NCBI RefSeq assembly: GCF_004795055.1
Contig: NZ_SSBJ01000029.1
Coordinates: 32,887-96,886, forward strand
Reading direction: 5' to 3'
DNA length: 64,000 nucleotides
DNA from: Streptomyces sp. A1136
GTDB lineage: Bacteria; Actinomycetota; Actinomycetes; Streptomycetales; Streptomycetaceae
The notes below the pieces were generated by a model. It was not told the DNA's origin. It worked only from the letters and a program-made list of their open reading frames with translations, and ran no database searches. Positions 17,068 through 25,998 of this stretch are shown piece after piece (the first letter of the stretch is position 1; the number at the start of each line of letters is the position of its first letter). Made by a program: the position numbers and the translations under genes.

Positions 17068-17699
17068 CGGACCTCCCGTAGCCGGCCTGCGGCCATCTCC
17101 AGCACCCGGTCGCAACGGTCCGCCAGGGCTCGGTCGTGCGTCACGACGATCAGGGTCACCGGGAGCGACGTCAGAACGTCTGCGGCTTCCGCCTGGCCGT
17201 CGAAGTCGAGTGCGGCGGTGGGCTCGTCGGCCAGTAGCACTTGGGCGCCTGCGGCGACGCAGCCGATCGCGCGAGCCAGGTACATTCGCTGCAACTGGCC
17301 GCCGGAGAGGGTGTGCAGAGGACGTTCGACCAGCGTCCCGACCCCCAGGCGGACAGCGGCTTCACTCGCGTCCTCGGGCGCGGTACTGCTGGCCAGCAGC
17401 TCCGCGCCGAGCAGGGGGAAACGGCCGGCGGCCGGCTTCTGGGGGATCCACGCGCAGGCCCGGCGCCGCCAGGCCCACTCGGCGGGTGAGCCGGTGTCGC
17501 GGCCGCCGACCGAGATCGAGCCCGTCACCTGGCGGTGCAGCCCGAGCACCGCACGCAGGAGGGTGGTCTTGCCGGAGCCGTTGGTCCCGGTCAAGGCGAC
17601 ACGCTCACCGGCGGCGATCTCCAGATTCACTCCGGATACCGCCTCCACCCGGCCATGCCGGCAGGCGACCGCCCTCATGCGCACATCCAGCCCGCCCAT
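17064..17699 (-). CDS. Metal ABC transporter ATP-binding protein
   Basis: 211 residues. Walker A GTNGSGKTTLL near residue 38, Q-loop WIPQK, signature LSGGQLQRMYLARA, Walker B VLLADEPTAALD and switch His in VVTHDRALAD are all intact. First gene of a three-gene operon transcribed to 15410. It drives metal uptake. No convincing Zur or DtxR box was seen in the 170 nt upstream (17700-17872). Confidence 0.92.
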   Translation of the reverse strand: MGGLDVRMRAVACRHGRVEAVSGVNLEIAAGERVALTGTNGSGKTTLLRAVLGLHRQVTGSISVGGRDTGSPAEWAWRRRACAWIPQKPAAGRFPLLGAELLASSTAPEDASEAAVRLGVGTLVERPLHTLSGGQLQRMYLARAIGCVAAGAQVLLADEPTAALDFDGQAEAADVLTSLPVTLIVVTHDRALADRCDRVLEMAAGRLREVR

Positions 17700-17872
17700 C
17701 CCACACCTTCCCGTCCTTCCGCGCTGCGTGGAGCGGCGGGTGCCCGCCGCCCACGTCCCAGTAGTCGGACGGCATATGACCGAAGTTCCCGTGGACGGAC
17801 GCCTTTTTCATGCGCGAATGCCACCGACCCGCAGCCCGCCGACCCGTAGCCTTCGCGTCCGTCGCGCTGCGC

Positions 17873-18010
17873 TCAGATCGTCGTGGCGACTTCGCAGCCG
17901 GCCTCGGCGATGGCGGCGCGGATCAGACCGTCGTCGAGCGGAGTGCCGCTCACCCCGGGTACCTGCTTGACCTCATCGGTGATGTGGCCGCGCCGGCCGG
18001 CCACATCCGG
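17873..18010 (-). pseudogene. C-terminal relic of heavy-metal chaperone (CopZ-like)
   Basis: Minus-strand reading gives HITDEVKQVPGVSG followed by LDDGLIRAAIAEAGCEVA and a stop. This is the second half of an HMA domain (beta-alpha-beta end), with the GMTCxxC metal site missing. It sits between a zinc-type importer and a copper operon, which supports an origin as a copper chaperone. Non-functional as it stands. Confidence 0.4.
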
Positions 18011-18027
18011 CCCTTGGCTTCCCGGCG

Positions 18028-18074
18028 CGCACAGTAGCCTCAGGTCATCGGCCCGCACAGTAGCCTCAGGTCAT
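18028..18074. repeat. 21-bp exact direct repeat with 5-bp spacer
   Basis: The sequence cgcacagtagcctcaggtca plus a final t occurs at 18028-18048 and again at 18054-18074. This looks like a local duplication at the edge of the chaperone relic, by replication slippage or a mobile-element scar. Confidence 0.8.
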
Positions 18075-18385
18075 GCCGGTCACGCGGTAGCGCCGCCCAT
18101 GCACGGCGCTCTCCTTCGACGCCGCCGTACACGGTGGAGGCCGGGCACGATTCTCGCTCGGAGACCCCCGAGGTCGTCTGCCTCTCCCACGTAGTCGTAC
18201 TGAGGGGGCCTCTGGTTTCCGCGACTTCGGGGCGGCTGGAAGCAGTTGGAGCACAGGTTCCGACCGCTGTGCTCCCACGAGGCCGCGATGGCGAGCTTGC
18301 GTCCGCTACCGAAGGGGCATTCCCTTCTCGTCCGGTGGCGGGAGGCCGTTCCGTGGGCGGACGTGAAAAGGGAAGGGCACGTGTG

Positions 18386-18601
18386 ATGACGGATACCAAT
18401 TCATTGACACCCGTAGCGACGTTTTGCGGCAAGTGCGACTGCGGCTGTCCCCAATTGTTCATCGACGAGTCCGCGCCGGTCGAACGGCGGGTCGTCATCA
18501 CCGACGACTTCGGACAGCGGGTGGAGATGAGCGCCGACCAGTTCGGCTCCCTCATCGAGGACGCCAAGGCGGGCAAGCTCGACGTGGTCGCCGCCGTCTG
18601 A
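18386..18601 (+). CDS. Small CxxCxCxC protein of unknown function
   Basis: 71 residues. Near the N-terminus FCGKCDCGCPQLFID puts Cys at 14, 17, 19 and 21, followed by a charged, well-folded-looking tail (RRVVITDDFGQRVEMS). Four clustered Cys suit binding of zinc, copper(I) or an iron-sulfur cluster. No signal peptide, so cytosolic. ATG 18386 follows an AAGGGAAGGG stretch; GTG 18383 is also in frame. It converges with the copper operon. I recognise it only as an actinobacterial small-protein type and cannot name a function. Confidence 0.75.
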   Translation: MTDTNSLTPVATFCGKCDCGCPQLFIDESAPVERRVVITDDFGQRVEMSADQFGSLIEDAKAGKLDVVAAV

Positions 18602-18616
18602 GCCGACCCGTCGCCG

Positions 18617-18647
18617 CCGGCCCGGTGGCGTTCAGCTTCCGGGCCGG
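18617..18647. terminator. Bidirectional hairpin between convergent genes
   Basis: Arms ccggcccgg (18617-18625) and ccgggccgg (18639-18647) pair perfectly. It lies 15 nt after the small Cys protein and overlaps the last codons of the PCu(A)C-like gene, so it could stop both transcripts. Confidence 0.5.
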
Positions 18648-19159
18648 ACCGCGATCGCGATCGTCTCGACCGGTCCATGGTGGCGAAAGTGCAGGACGAA
18701 GGGAATGACCTGGCCCGCCTGCCAGCGTTCCTTCACCTTCACCATCACGTCCACCCCGAAGGGGGACATGTCGACGGTGCCCCCGGCCGGGATGTCGACG
18801 GGTCCGGTCATCTTCATGGAATCGGCCCCGGTACCCGTGCTCCGGTGCCGGCTCAGCACGGACTGCTCCACGGCCGGGGAGGTGACGGATATCAACTGGT
18901 CCTCCGAGCCACCCAGGTTCGAGATCCGGAAGAACGCCGCAGTGTTTCCCTCATCGGCGTACGGGAGGAAGACGCGGCCGTCCTCGACCGCGATGCGCGG
19001 CGGGGTTCCGGCAGCTCCGGTGCCGACCCAGGCCGTCAGCCCGCACAGGCAGACCAGACACGAGATCACCGGAACGGCCGCGGCCAGGTAGGTCTCGCGC
19101 AGGCGCACGCGCGCCGGCCGCCGGCCCTGCGTCATTTCTCGTCGATCGGATTCGGTCAC
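18632..19159 (-). CDS. PCu(A)C-like copper chaperone, membrane-anchored
   Basis: 175 residues. A hydrophobic anchor (YLAAAVPVISCLVCLCGLTAW) is followed by an extracellular cupredoxin-like domain. Putative copper ligands are H in SRHRS, the MKM pair before GPVDIPAGGTVDM, and Met in GVDVMVKV, a variant of the HxnMx21HxM pattern. The family hands Cu(I) to oxidase assembly or scavenges it. GTG start overlaps the copper ATPase stop (GTGA), so it is the last gene of the copper operon. Confidence 0.82.
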   Translation of the reverse strand: MTESDRREMTQGRRPARVRLRETYLAAAVPVISCLVCLCGLTAWVGTGAAGTPPRIAVEDGRVFLPYADEGNTAAFFRISNLGGSEDQLISVTSPAVEQSVLSRHRSTGTGADSMKMTGPVDIPAGGTVDMSPFGVDVMVKVKERWQAGQVIPFVLHFRHHGPVETIAIAVRPGS

Positions 19160-21450
19160 TGTCCACTTCCTCTCCGCGCGCCGCGGGCCCGCGCACCGGC
19201 AGGGCGGCCCGCGGGCTCCCAGCCGCGAAGTCGCAGGCTGTTCCCCACGACCAGCAGCGAGCTGGCCGACATGGCTGCCGCGGCGACCATGGGGTTCAAC
19301 AGGCCGACGGCGGCCAGTGGGACGGTGACCAGGTTGTAGCCGAACGCCCAGACAAGGTTGACGCGGATGGTCGCGAGGGTGCGCCGGGCCAGGCGGACGG
19401 CGTCGGCCACCGCCTCGATGTCGCCGCGTACGAGGGTCACGTCCGCCGCGCCGATGGCGACGTCAGTGCCGCTGCCCATGGCGATCCCGAGGTCCGCACC
19501 CGCCAGTGCGATGGCGTCGTTGACGCCGTCGCCGATGACGGCCACACGTCGGCCCCCGTCCTTCAACTGCCCGACGAGAGACGCCTTGTCCTCCGGTGTA
19601 CACCGGGGATGGAGGAGGGCGATCCCGAGCGCCGAGGCGACGGCTTCGGCCGGGGCCTCACGGTCGCCGGTGGCAAGGATCGGTTCCACTCCCAGTCGCC
19701 TGAGCTGGTCGACAGCCCGGTAGCTACCCGGACGCACGGTGTCCCCGAGCCCGATCAGTGCCCGGCCGACACCGTCGACCCGTAGCAGGACGGGCGTGAG
19801 CGCGGCGGTCTCGGCAGCGGCCATCGCCTTGGCGAGGGGCTCGGGGAGATCATCGCCAGGTGCACACACCTCGACCACTCGGCCGTCGACCGTACCGCTG
19901 ACACCTACTCCAGGGGTGGCCCGGAAACCGGTTACCGGCGGAAGTGCCCGGTCAGACAGGCTCCGCCGGGCGTACGCGGCCAGGGCCATCCCGAGCGGAT
20001 GCTCGGAGCCCTGCTCCACCGCGCCGGCCAGTCGAAGTACCTCCTCCCGGTCCAGGCCGTCGGGGACCGTCGTGAGGTGGGCGACGGTCATGTTTCCGGT
20101 CGTGAGGGTGCCGGTCTTGTCGAGTACGACCGTGTCGACGTGCCGCAGCGCCTCCAGGGCCTGCGGTCCGCTGACCAGGATTCCCAGTTGGGCGCCGCGG
20201 CCGGTGGCGGCCAGGAGTGCGGTGGGTGTGGCGAGGCCGAGTGCGCACGGGCAGGCGACGACGAGGACGGCCACAGCCGCGGTGATGGCCGGTTGCGCAT
20301 CCGCACCGGCACCGAGCCAGAAGCCGAGCACGGTGACGGCCAGCGTCAGGACGACAGGGACGAACACGCCTGCCACGCGATCGGCCAACCGCTGCGCCGC
20401 CGCCTTTCCGGCCTGGGCATCGGTGACCATACGGGTGATCCGGGCGAGCCGGGTGTCCCCGCCCACGGCGGTTGCCCGTACGAGGAGCAGCCCGCCCGCA
20501 TTCACCGCCGCGCCGATCACCGCCCCGTCCGGCCCGACCTCCACGGGATCGCTCTCGCCGGTCAGTAGGGACAGGTCCAAGGCGGAGTTCCCGGAGACCA
20601 CGACGCCGTCCGTGGCGACTCGTTCCCCGGGTCGGACGACGAATTCCTGGCCTACGGTGAGCTGTTCGACCGGAACCCGTCGCTCCTTGCCGTTCTCGCG
20701 CACGGTCACGTCCTTGACCGCCAACGCGGACAGCGAGCGCAACGCCGCGCCAGTACCACGCCGGGCCCGCGCCTCAAGAAACCTGCCGGTCAGGACGAAC
20801 AGCGGTACGCCGACCGCCGCTTCCAGATAGACGTGGGCGACCTCGCCTCCGGCCGAAGGGAGGAGGGTGAAGGGCATCCGCATCCCCGGCCGGCCCGCAC
20901 CGCCGAGGAACAACGCGTACACGGACCACAGGAAGGAAGCGACGACACCGAGCGAAACCAGCGTGTCCATGGTGGCTGCCGAGTGCCGCAGACCGCGCAA
21001 CGCCCTGACATGGAAGGGCCAAGCGCTCCAGACGGCCACGGGCGTGGCGAGCATGAGGCACAGCCACTGCCAATTGCGGAACTGCAGAGCCGGGACCATC
21101 GAAAGGACCATGACCGGCGCACAGAGCAGCACGGTGATCACGAGCCGATCGCGCTCGCTGCGATCATCTTCCGGTTCCGGAGCCGCCTCGCTCTCCGCCT
21201 CTCCCCGAGGCTCCGGAGGCAAGTGGAGTTCGGCCGTGTACCCCGCCCGCTCGACCGCGGCCATCAGCTCGTCCGCTGTGACGCCCGGCGGATGGAGCAC
21301 CCGCGCCCGGCCGGTCGCCAGGTTGACGGTGGCGCTGACTCCCTCGATCTTCCCGAGTCGCTTTTCGACGCGGCTGACGCAGGCCGCGCAGGTCATGCCG
21401 CCGACGGTCAGGTCCGTGGTGGCGGAAACGGTCGCCGGCTCCGGTGTCAT
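19156..21450 (-). CDS. copA: Copper-translocating P-type ATPase (P1B-1)
   Basis: 764 residues. N-terminal heavy-metal domain with GGMTCAACVSR (Cys 21 and 24), eight membrane helices, TGES actuator loop, CPC in VVACPCALGLATPTALL, phosphorylation site DKTGTLT, SEHPLG, and hinge GDGVNDAIALAGAD. The GYNLVTVPLAAVGLLNP and MSASSLLVVGNSLRL motifs of helices 7 and 8 specify Cu(I). It exports copper from the cytosol at the expense of ATP. It starts within the stop of the small His-rich gene (ATGA). Confidence 0.95.
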   Translation of the reverse strand: MTPEPATVSATTDLTVGGMTCAACVSRVEKRLGKIEGVSATVNLATGRARVLHPPGVTADELMAAVERAGYTAELHLPPEPRGEAESEAAPEPEDDRSERDRLVITVLLCAPVMVLSMVPALQFRNWQWLCLMLATPVAVWSAWPFHVRALRGLRHSAATMDTLVSLGVVASFLWSVYALFLGGAGRPGMRMPFTLLPSAGGEVAHVYLEAAVGVPLFVLTGRFLEARARRGTGAALRSLSALAVKDVTVRENGKERRVPVEQLTVGQEFVVRPGERVATDGVVVSGNSALDLSLLTGESDPVEVGPDGAVIGAAVNAGGLLLVRATAVGGDTRLARITRMVTDAQAGKAAAQRLADRVAGVFVPVVLTLAVTVLGFWLGAGADAQPAITAAVAVLVVACPCALGLATPTALLAATGRGAQLGILVSGPQALEALRHVDTVVLDKTGTLTTGNMTVAHLTTVPDGLDREEVLRLAGAVEQGSEHPLGMALAAYARRSLSDRALPPVTGFRATPGVGVSGTVDGRVVEVCAPGDDLPEPLAKAMAAAETAALTPVLLRVDGVGRALIGLGDTVRPGSYRAVDQLRRLGVEPILATGDREAPAEAVASALGIALLHPRCTPEDKASLVGQLKDGGRRVAVIGDGVNDAIALAGADLGIAMGSGTDVAIGAADVTLVRGDIEAVADAVRLARRTLATIRVNLVWAFGYNLVTVPLAAVGLLNPMVAAAAMSASSLLVVGNSLRLRGWEPAGRPAGARARGARRGSGQ

Positions 21451-21707
21451 CGCCCACCGCCCGACTGCGTGCCACTCGTGCCGCCGTGACCATGCCGCCC
21501 TGAGCTGCCACCATCGCCGCCCACGGGGGCGGTGTCGATCCTGCCTGAGTGCATGCCAGGTGCGGCCGGGCCCGCTGCGGAACCGACCCCGTACGACAAG
21601 CAGAACACCACCACCAGCAAGGTCAGGAACCCGGTGAGCGCCGGTGGCGGCACCCACCGCCGCAGCGAGGGATACGCGCCGCCGAGGGTCTGCTGGGATT
21701 CCGCCAT
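21447..21707 (-). CDS. Small membrane protein with Gly/His-rich tail, copper operon
   Basis: 86 residues: a short cytosolic part, one helix (ALTGFLTLLVVVFCLSYGV), then an outside tail ending SSGRHGHGGTSGTQSGG. The Met/His residues in the tail could bind copper. First gene of the operon with the copper ATPase and PCu(A)C-like genes, all overlapping. Function unknown beyond the context. Confidence 0.75.
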   Translation of the reverse strand: MAESQQTLGGAYPSLRRWVPPPALTGFLTLLVVVFCLSYGVGSAAGPAAPGMHSGRIDTAPVGGDGGSSGRHGHGGTSGTQSGGGR

Positions 21708-21752
21708 CGCTACTCCATGAACGGGCGCTCTCCGGCGCCCCTCGCTCGTCCG

Positions 21753-21764
21753 GTACCGCGGTAC
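21753..21764. promoter_or_regulatory. Short palindrome upstream of copper operon
   Basis: gtaccgcggtac is a perfect 12-bp palindrome 46 nt upstream of the first start of the operon. It could be part of a CsoR-like site, but it lacks the usual TACCCC/GGGGTA core, so this is weak. Confidence 0.2.
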
Positions 21765-21964
21765 GAGGACCGCAGCCGAGGTGGCATCCCGTCATCCCCC
21801 GATGCCTTCCCCTGAGTAGTCGGTCCGGCGCGTCGACGAGTTCCCGGACATCGCCACCGTTGTCGCAGGCTCCGGCCCGGCACGCTGAACCGAGCTGGGA
21901 CCGAGGTCGCTCTTGACGCTGGTGGACTTCACGCAACGACCGCACCTGCCGGCCGGGTGTCGTT

Positions 21965-22231
21965 CAAATGGGCCGGCTACAGACCGAAGGCAAGTGGTCC
22001 TGTCTCACCCGCCGGTCCCCGCCCACGCCGCGCTGCCTGCCGCCCGCACTCAGCTCGTCCCCGGCGCCGACGCTGGAAACCTGGGGCGAGGTCACCGCGG
22101 TGAATGTCACCCACGCCCACCGGTACGGGACGGCGACCGCGCAAGCGTGGCACCGGCTCCATCCCCGGCTGACCGTCGGGCCGCGTGGCCCGGTGCATAC
22201 CGCGTTCAGGGTCACGTCGCCCATGCTCTGA
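21965..22231 (+). pseudogene. Possible transposase fragment
   Basis: The frame to the stop at 22231 contains ETWGEVTAVNVTHAHRYGTA followed by AQAWHRLHPRLT. A tyrosine-rich stretch followed by WxRLHPRLT resembles the middle of some actinobacterial transposases. The catalytic residues and both ends are missing. The rest of 21720-22440 shows no gene. Confidence 0.3.
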
Positions 22232-22448
22232 CCGCCCAGCGCCCCGGGGCCATTGCGCGGCGCGCCGCGTAACGGCGCCGACCTGCCGGCGAGAGCGGCT
22301 GACACCAACGGAGGGGCCACTGCCGTGCGGACCCCCATATGCCAAGGGTGGTCGCTGCGGCCGCCCGCATGGAAGTCCGGGTCGACTGTCAGTGGTGGCT
22401 GCGAGGATCGGAGTACCGAATCGGAGAACACAAACGGGGAGATTCGCC

Positions 22449-23489
22449 ATGTCCGGCAACCAGAACTACATCAATCACGTTGCCCTCGTCCTGGACGCCA
22501 GTTCGTCCATGTCGCACCTGAGTCGCAAGGTCGTCGAAGTCGCGGACCAGCAGATTGCCTACTTGGCCCGCCGCTCGCAGGAGCTCGACCAGGAAACCCG
22601 CGTCACTGTGTACGTGTTCTCGAGCCAGGTGGAGTGCGTCGTCTACGACAAGGACGTGCTGCGCATGCCATCCCTTCAGGAGGTCTACCGACCCGGCGGC
22701 ATGACCGCTCTGCTGTCCGCCACGCTGAAGTCGCAGCATGAGCTGGCCCAGACGGCCCAACTGTATGGTGACCACAGCTTCCTGACCTTCGTCCTGACCG
22801 ATGGCCAGGAGAACGCGAGTCACCGCTGCTCGGATGCCCCCTCCAAGAACCCCCGCGACCTGGTGCAGGCCGTCGCCTCGATGATCGAGACACAGGCGGA
22901 GAACTGGACGCTCGCGGTCCTGGTCCCGGACCAGATGGGTAAGCGCGAAGCCATGCAGTACGGCTTCCCCAAGGACAACATCGCCATCTGGGACGCCACG
23001 AGCACCCAGGGCCTGCAGGAAGCCGGGCAGGTGATCAAGGATGCAACCGAGAAGTTCATGGTGGGGCGAACCCGGGGAATCCGCGGATCGCGAGCCGTCT
23101 TCCGTGCGGGTGGGGACGCGGTGAACAGCGACACCATCAAGGCGGCCGGTCTCCAGGCGGTGGATCCGTCCCAATACCAGCTCGTTCCTGTGGAACGCGA
23201 CGCGGCAATCCGGGAGCGGGTCGTCGAATCCGGCCACGGCTACCGCACCGGATGCGCTTTCTATCAGTTGAGCAAGTCCGAGAAGATCCAGGCACGGAAG
23301 CAGGTCGCGGTGCTGGAGAAGAAGTCCGACAAGCTCTACGCGGGGCCGGAGGCGCGCGCCCTGCTCGGCCTTCCGGACGCGGAGGTGCGCGTGAAGCCGG
23401 ATCACAACGACGAGTTCACGATTTTCGTGCAGAGCACGAGCGTGAACAGGAAGCTGGTGCCGAACACCCGCCTTCTGATCATGACCTGA
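22449..23489 (+). CDS. von Willebrand factor A domain protein (TerY-like)
   Basis: 346 residues from ATG 22449. The N-terminal vWA domain (about 10-190) has a complete MIDAS start (VALVLDASSSM, Asp 16), TALLSAT for the threonine site, and TFVLTDGQENAS. Such cytosolic vWA proteins accompany tellurite-resistance and phage-defence clusters and bind partners through a metal ion. The C-terminal 150 residues (from about 215, RTRGIRGSRAVFRAGG onward) form a second domain I do not recognise. No ter genes are nearby, so it is an orphan. A GGGGAG site precedes the start. Confidence 0.85.
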   Translation: MSGNQNYINHVALVLDASSSMSHLSRKVVEVADQQIAYLARRSQELDQETRVTVYVFSSQVECVVYDKDVLRMPSLQEVYRPGGMTALLSATLKSQHELAQTAQLYGDHSFLTFVLTDGQENASHRCSDAPSKNPRDLVQAVASMIETQAENWTLAVLVPDQMGKREAMQYGFPKDNIAIWDATSTQGLQEAGQVIKDATEKFMVGRTRGIRGSRAVFRAGGDAVNSDTIKAAGLQAVDPSQYQLVPVERDAAIRERVVESGHGYRTGCAFYQLSKSEKIQARKQVAVLEKKSDKLYAGPEARALLGLPDAEVRVKPDHNDEFTIFVQSTSVNRKLVPNTRLLIMT

Positions 23490-23736
23490 TGCCTCGAAGG
23501 CCATGGTGCGCGGTGCATTGCGGGACGTGGCAGCTCGCGACTACGCAGGCGTGCCGGCGGCGACCCAGCTCGGGGCTCGGGCCAGGGGGGGGGGCGAGGA
23601 CGTGCGAGCGACCCTGGTGACTGCGCAGGCGCGTCGCCGTACTCCGCTCGGAGCCGGTGGCGGAGGTCTGCGCCGACACCGCCGTGGGCCTGGACGGGGC
23701 CTTCCGCCCGGGCGACGGCTCTGCGTTTCGGTGTTC

Positions 23737-23960
23737 TCAAAATCCTGCGTGAGCGGCAAGGTCAGACGCCAAGTGGAGTTGTTGGAGTTCGTCGGCCGCT
23801 TCGGCGCTGCGCGGGTTGTTCAGCCGGTCGAGGGCGTCGCGGGCGGTGGTCAGGGTCGCACGGGCTTCGCTGTCCCGGGTGAGGTGGCGTAGGACGATAC
23901 CGAGGTCGAGGCGTGCCGGTTCGCTCCACGCGGACATGTGCGCTGCCTCGAAGCGGGCGG
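23737..23960 (-). pseudogene. C-terminal relic of TPR-type regulator
   Basis: Helical repeat text ARLDLGIVLRHLTRDSEARA then TLTTARDALDRLNNPRSAEA and a stop at 23737. This looks like the last helices of LuxR- or AfsR-type regulators. Upstream parts are missing. The flanks (23490-23736 and 23960-24140) contain no gene I can support. Confidence 0.3.
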
Positions 23961-24140
23961 CGGCACCATCAGAGGCCGAAGGTGCATGGTCCTTTTTGCG
24001 TGATTGCCTCAAAAATCCCCATCCTGGGCCGCCGGCGGCTTGCCTGGCCTGCGCCGCACTCCATGCCGGATGGGATGAGCGATCCCGTCACCGGTTCATG
24101 ATCTTCGCGCCGCCCTGGTCGTTGAGGGACCCTGGAATGA

Positions 24141-24518
24141 GGCGACCGGGCGGAGCTGGAGGAGAAGGCCCGGGGGATCACCCGCGCCGGGTGGTTCCTG
24201 GAACGGCTGAAGGAGCGCACGGACCACCGCGACAAAGCCATTTCGCTGACGTCGTTCCGCGCCCAGCTCAAGGCCATCCGTAAATGGGGCCTCCACCCGC
24301 CGGCCGACCTGTTCCGCGTCCGCCAGCCAGTCTTGGTGGCCAACGGCGAGAGCGACCGGATGGTGCCGAGTGAAAACACCCTCGACCTCGCCGCACGGCT
24401 GCCCCGGGGCGAACTCGTCCCCCTCTACCCGGACGCCGGGCACGGCGGCACCTTCCAGTTCCACGACGCGTTCGTGGCCAGGGCCCTCGCATTCCTCGAG
24501 GCGCGGCCCGACGCCTGA
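24141..24518 (+). pseudogene. C-terminal part of alpha/beta hydrolase
   Basis: About 125 residues without a start; the frame begins directly after a stop at 24138. It retains the acid and base of the triad: Asp in LVANGESDRMVPSENT and His in YPDAGHGGTFQFHDAFV. The nucleophile elbow is missing. A truncated gene, though the surviving half is unmutated, which suggests recent loss of the 5' part. Confidence 0.65.
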
Positions 24519-24845
24519 CCGCTGATGCCGCATCCCCCGGTCCCATCCTGGGGGCGGCGCCGGGAGGGGCGAGCCCGGGCGAGCCGGGCCGCCCTCGATG
24601 ACACGCCCTCCTGCGCGTCAACAATCCCAGCGACGCCACCCCACCCGCCGAACCCTCCCCGACCGCGCTGCGCAGACCGACGAGGCGGTGCGGCCCCTCT
24701 GTCCTTGCTCCGTTCGAGGGCAACTGTCTTTCTCCCGAACACGCGGAAATCTGTGTCGGCTGGAGTAGACATTGGATGGTCGGGTGGTTATGGTTTCTCT
24801 CGTCACCAAGAAGGGCCGCAGGGCCCGGCAGAGATGAACTGCCGG

Positions 24846-25262
24846 GCAGCAGTACCCGCAGTACCCGTAGTTGCAGTACCAGCAGTTGCAGTGCGCAGGA
24901 CGGTGCGGTGGTGGAGTTCCGAAGCCAGAGCAGTCGTATGACGGCGACGGGGCTGACGACCGGACCGGGTGGCCCGCGGTTATCAGGGGCCGCCGTGAGC
25001 AGTACCGCAGTTGGCAGTACCAGCAGTGAAGTCGTGTGAGTGGTACCTCGGTGAAGGCGTCGGGCTGCGGGCGCGCGCATCGGGAGGTTCGGCAGTGGGG
25101 TTCTAAGCCAGAGCAGACGCAGGATGGGCGACGGGGCTGGCTGCCGAAGTGGCGCTCTGACAGGTCACCAGCAGTTCGCAACACCCGGCAGTACACGCAG
25201 TTCGCAGTATCAGCAGTACCCGCGTTACAGCAGTTCGCAGTATCGGCAGTACGCAGTTCCCG
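24846..25262. repeat. Non-coding tract of CAGTAC/CAGTTC repeats
   Basis: At least 18 copies of a 6-9 nt motif (gcagtacc, gcagttcg, gcagtatc) occur in three clusters: 24849-24897, 25000-25030 and 25165-25260. The intervening DNA is itself duplicated imperfectly (24913-24955 compared with 25095-25138, sharing agccagagcag and gcgacggggctg). No frame has a start and family-like coding pattern, although one minus-strand frame gives a curious Tyr/Trp-Cys-rich text. See findings. Confidence 0.6.
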
Positions 25263-25482
25263 TTTGACAAGTGAGTGATCCAGAGGGAAAGAACGGAGGG
25301 ATTGGGCGCCATCAGGATCGCCCGGACGCCACGCGAGTCCGGGTACCGCAGGACATCGATAGTGAGGTGGTCTCCGGTCACGCATCCGCGATCCCCGCAC
25401 TCCCGACGACGCTCAGGTCGGGCGGGCGGATACAGAAGGCCGGCGCAGTACCAGGGCCGGCAGATGGTGTAGCAGTTCCTTC

Positions 25483-25513
25483 GGGGCCCGGGAGCCACAT
25501 GCTCCCGGGCCCC
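25483..25513. terminator. Perfect 13-bp hairpin before the MerR relic
   Basis: ggggcccgggagc (25483-25495), loop cacat, and its exact complement (25501-25513). It lies 21 nt upstream of the MerR start, so it either ends transcription from the repeat tract or attenuates the regulator gene. Confidence 0.6.
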
Positions 25514-25534
25514 TCCACGCGTTCCACAGAGAGG

Positions 25535-25880
25535 CGTGATGATCGCAGGCGATCCGTTCGGCCGTCTCGATGATGACGATTACCCCGCCTACACCATGGG
25601 CCGGGCCGCCGACATGCTCGGCACCACCCAGCGCCCAGATTCCTGCGCGTGATCGGCGAACACCGCCTCGTCACCCCCTGCGTTCCGCAGGTGGGCATCG
25701 CCGCTACTCCTGCTACCTGCTGCGTATCGCGGCCCGCGCGCGAGCTCGTCGACCGGGGCACCCCGATCGAGGCGACCTGCCGCATCGTCATTCTCGAAGA
25801 CCGCTGGAAGAGGCCCAGCGCATCAACGCCGAATACCGCCGTACCGCCGTACCGCCGAATCGCCGTTCCCTCCGGCCGCA
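25535..25880 (+). pseudogene. Frameshifted MerR-type regulator
   Basis: Begins MIAGDPFGRLDDDDYPAYTM and GRAADMLGTT, then shifts frame to FLRVIGEHRLVTP, then GGHRRYS, IAARARELVDRGTPIEATCR and IVILED before EEAQRINAEYRR. Joined, this is a complete small MerR-family helix-turn-helix protein of about 115 residues. At least three single-base shifts make it dead. All landmark residues remain, so the decay is recent or there are base-call errors. Confidence 0.65.
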
Positions 25881-25998
25881 GCCTGAAGACCGGCCGGAAC
25901 CGGCGCAGCGACTTGCCGTCCACGGCCGTTGCACGTAGGCCCCCGGGCCTATCCTGGCGCGATCTACGAGCCAGGTCCCAGGGCGCCCGCGTCGACTC

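Noticed and set aside
17700..17872. Zur box upstream of the metal ABC operon
   Set aside because: A TTTTTCATG stretch is present but without a symmetric partner.
24846..25262. CAGTAC clusters as a CRISPR array
   Set aside because: Repeat units are too short and irregular, and there are no cas genes.
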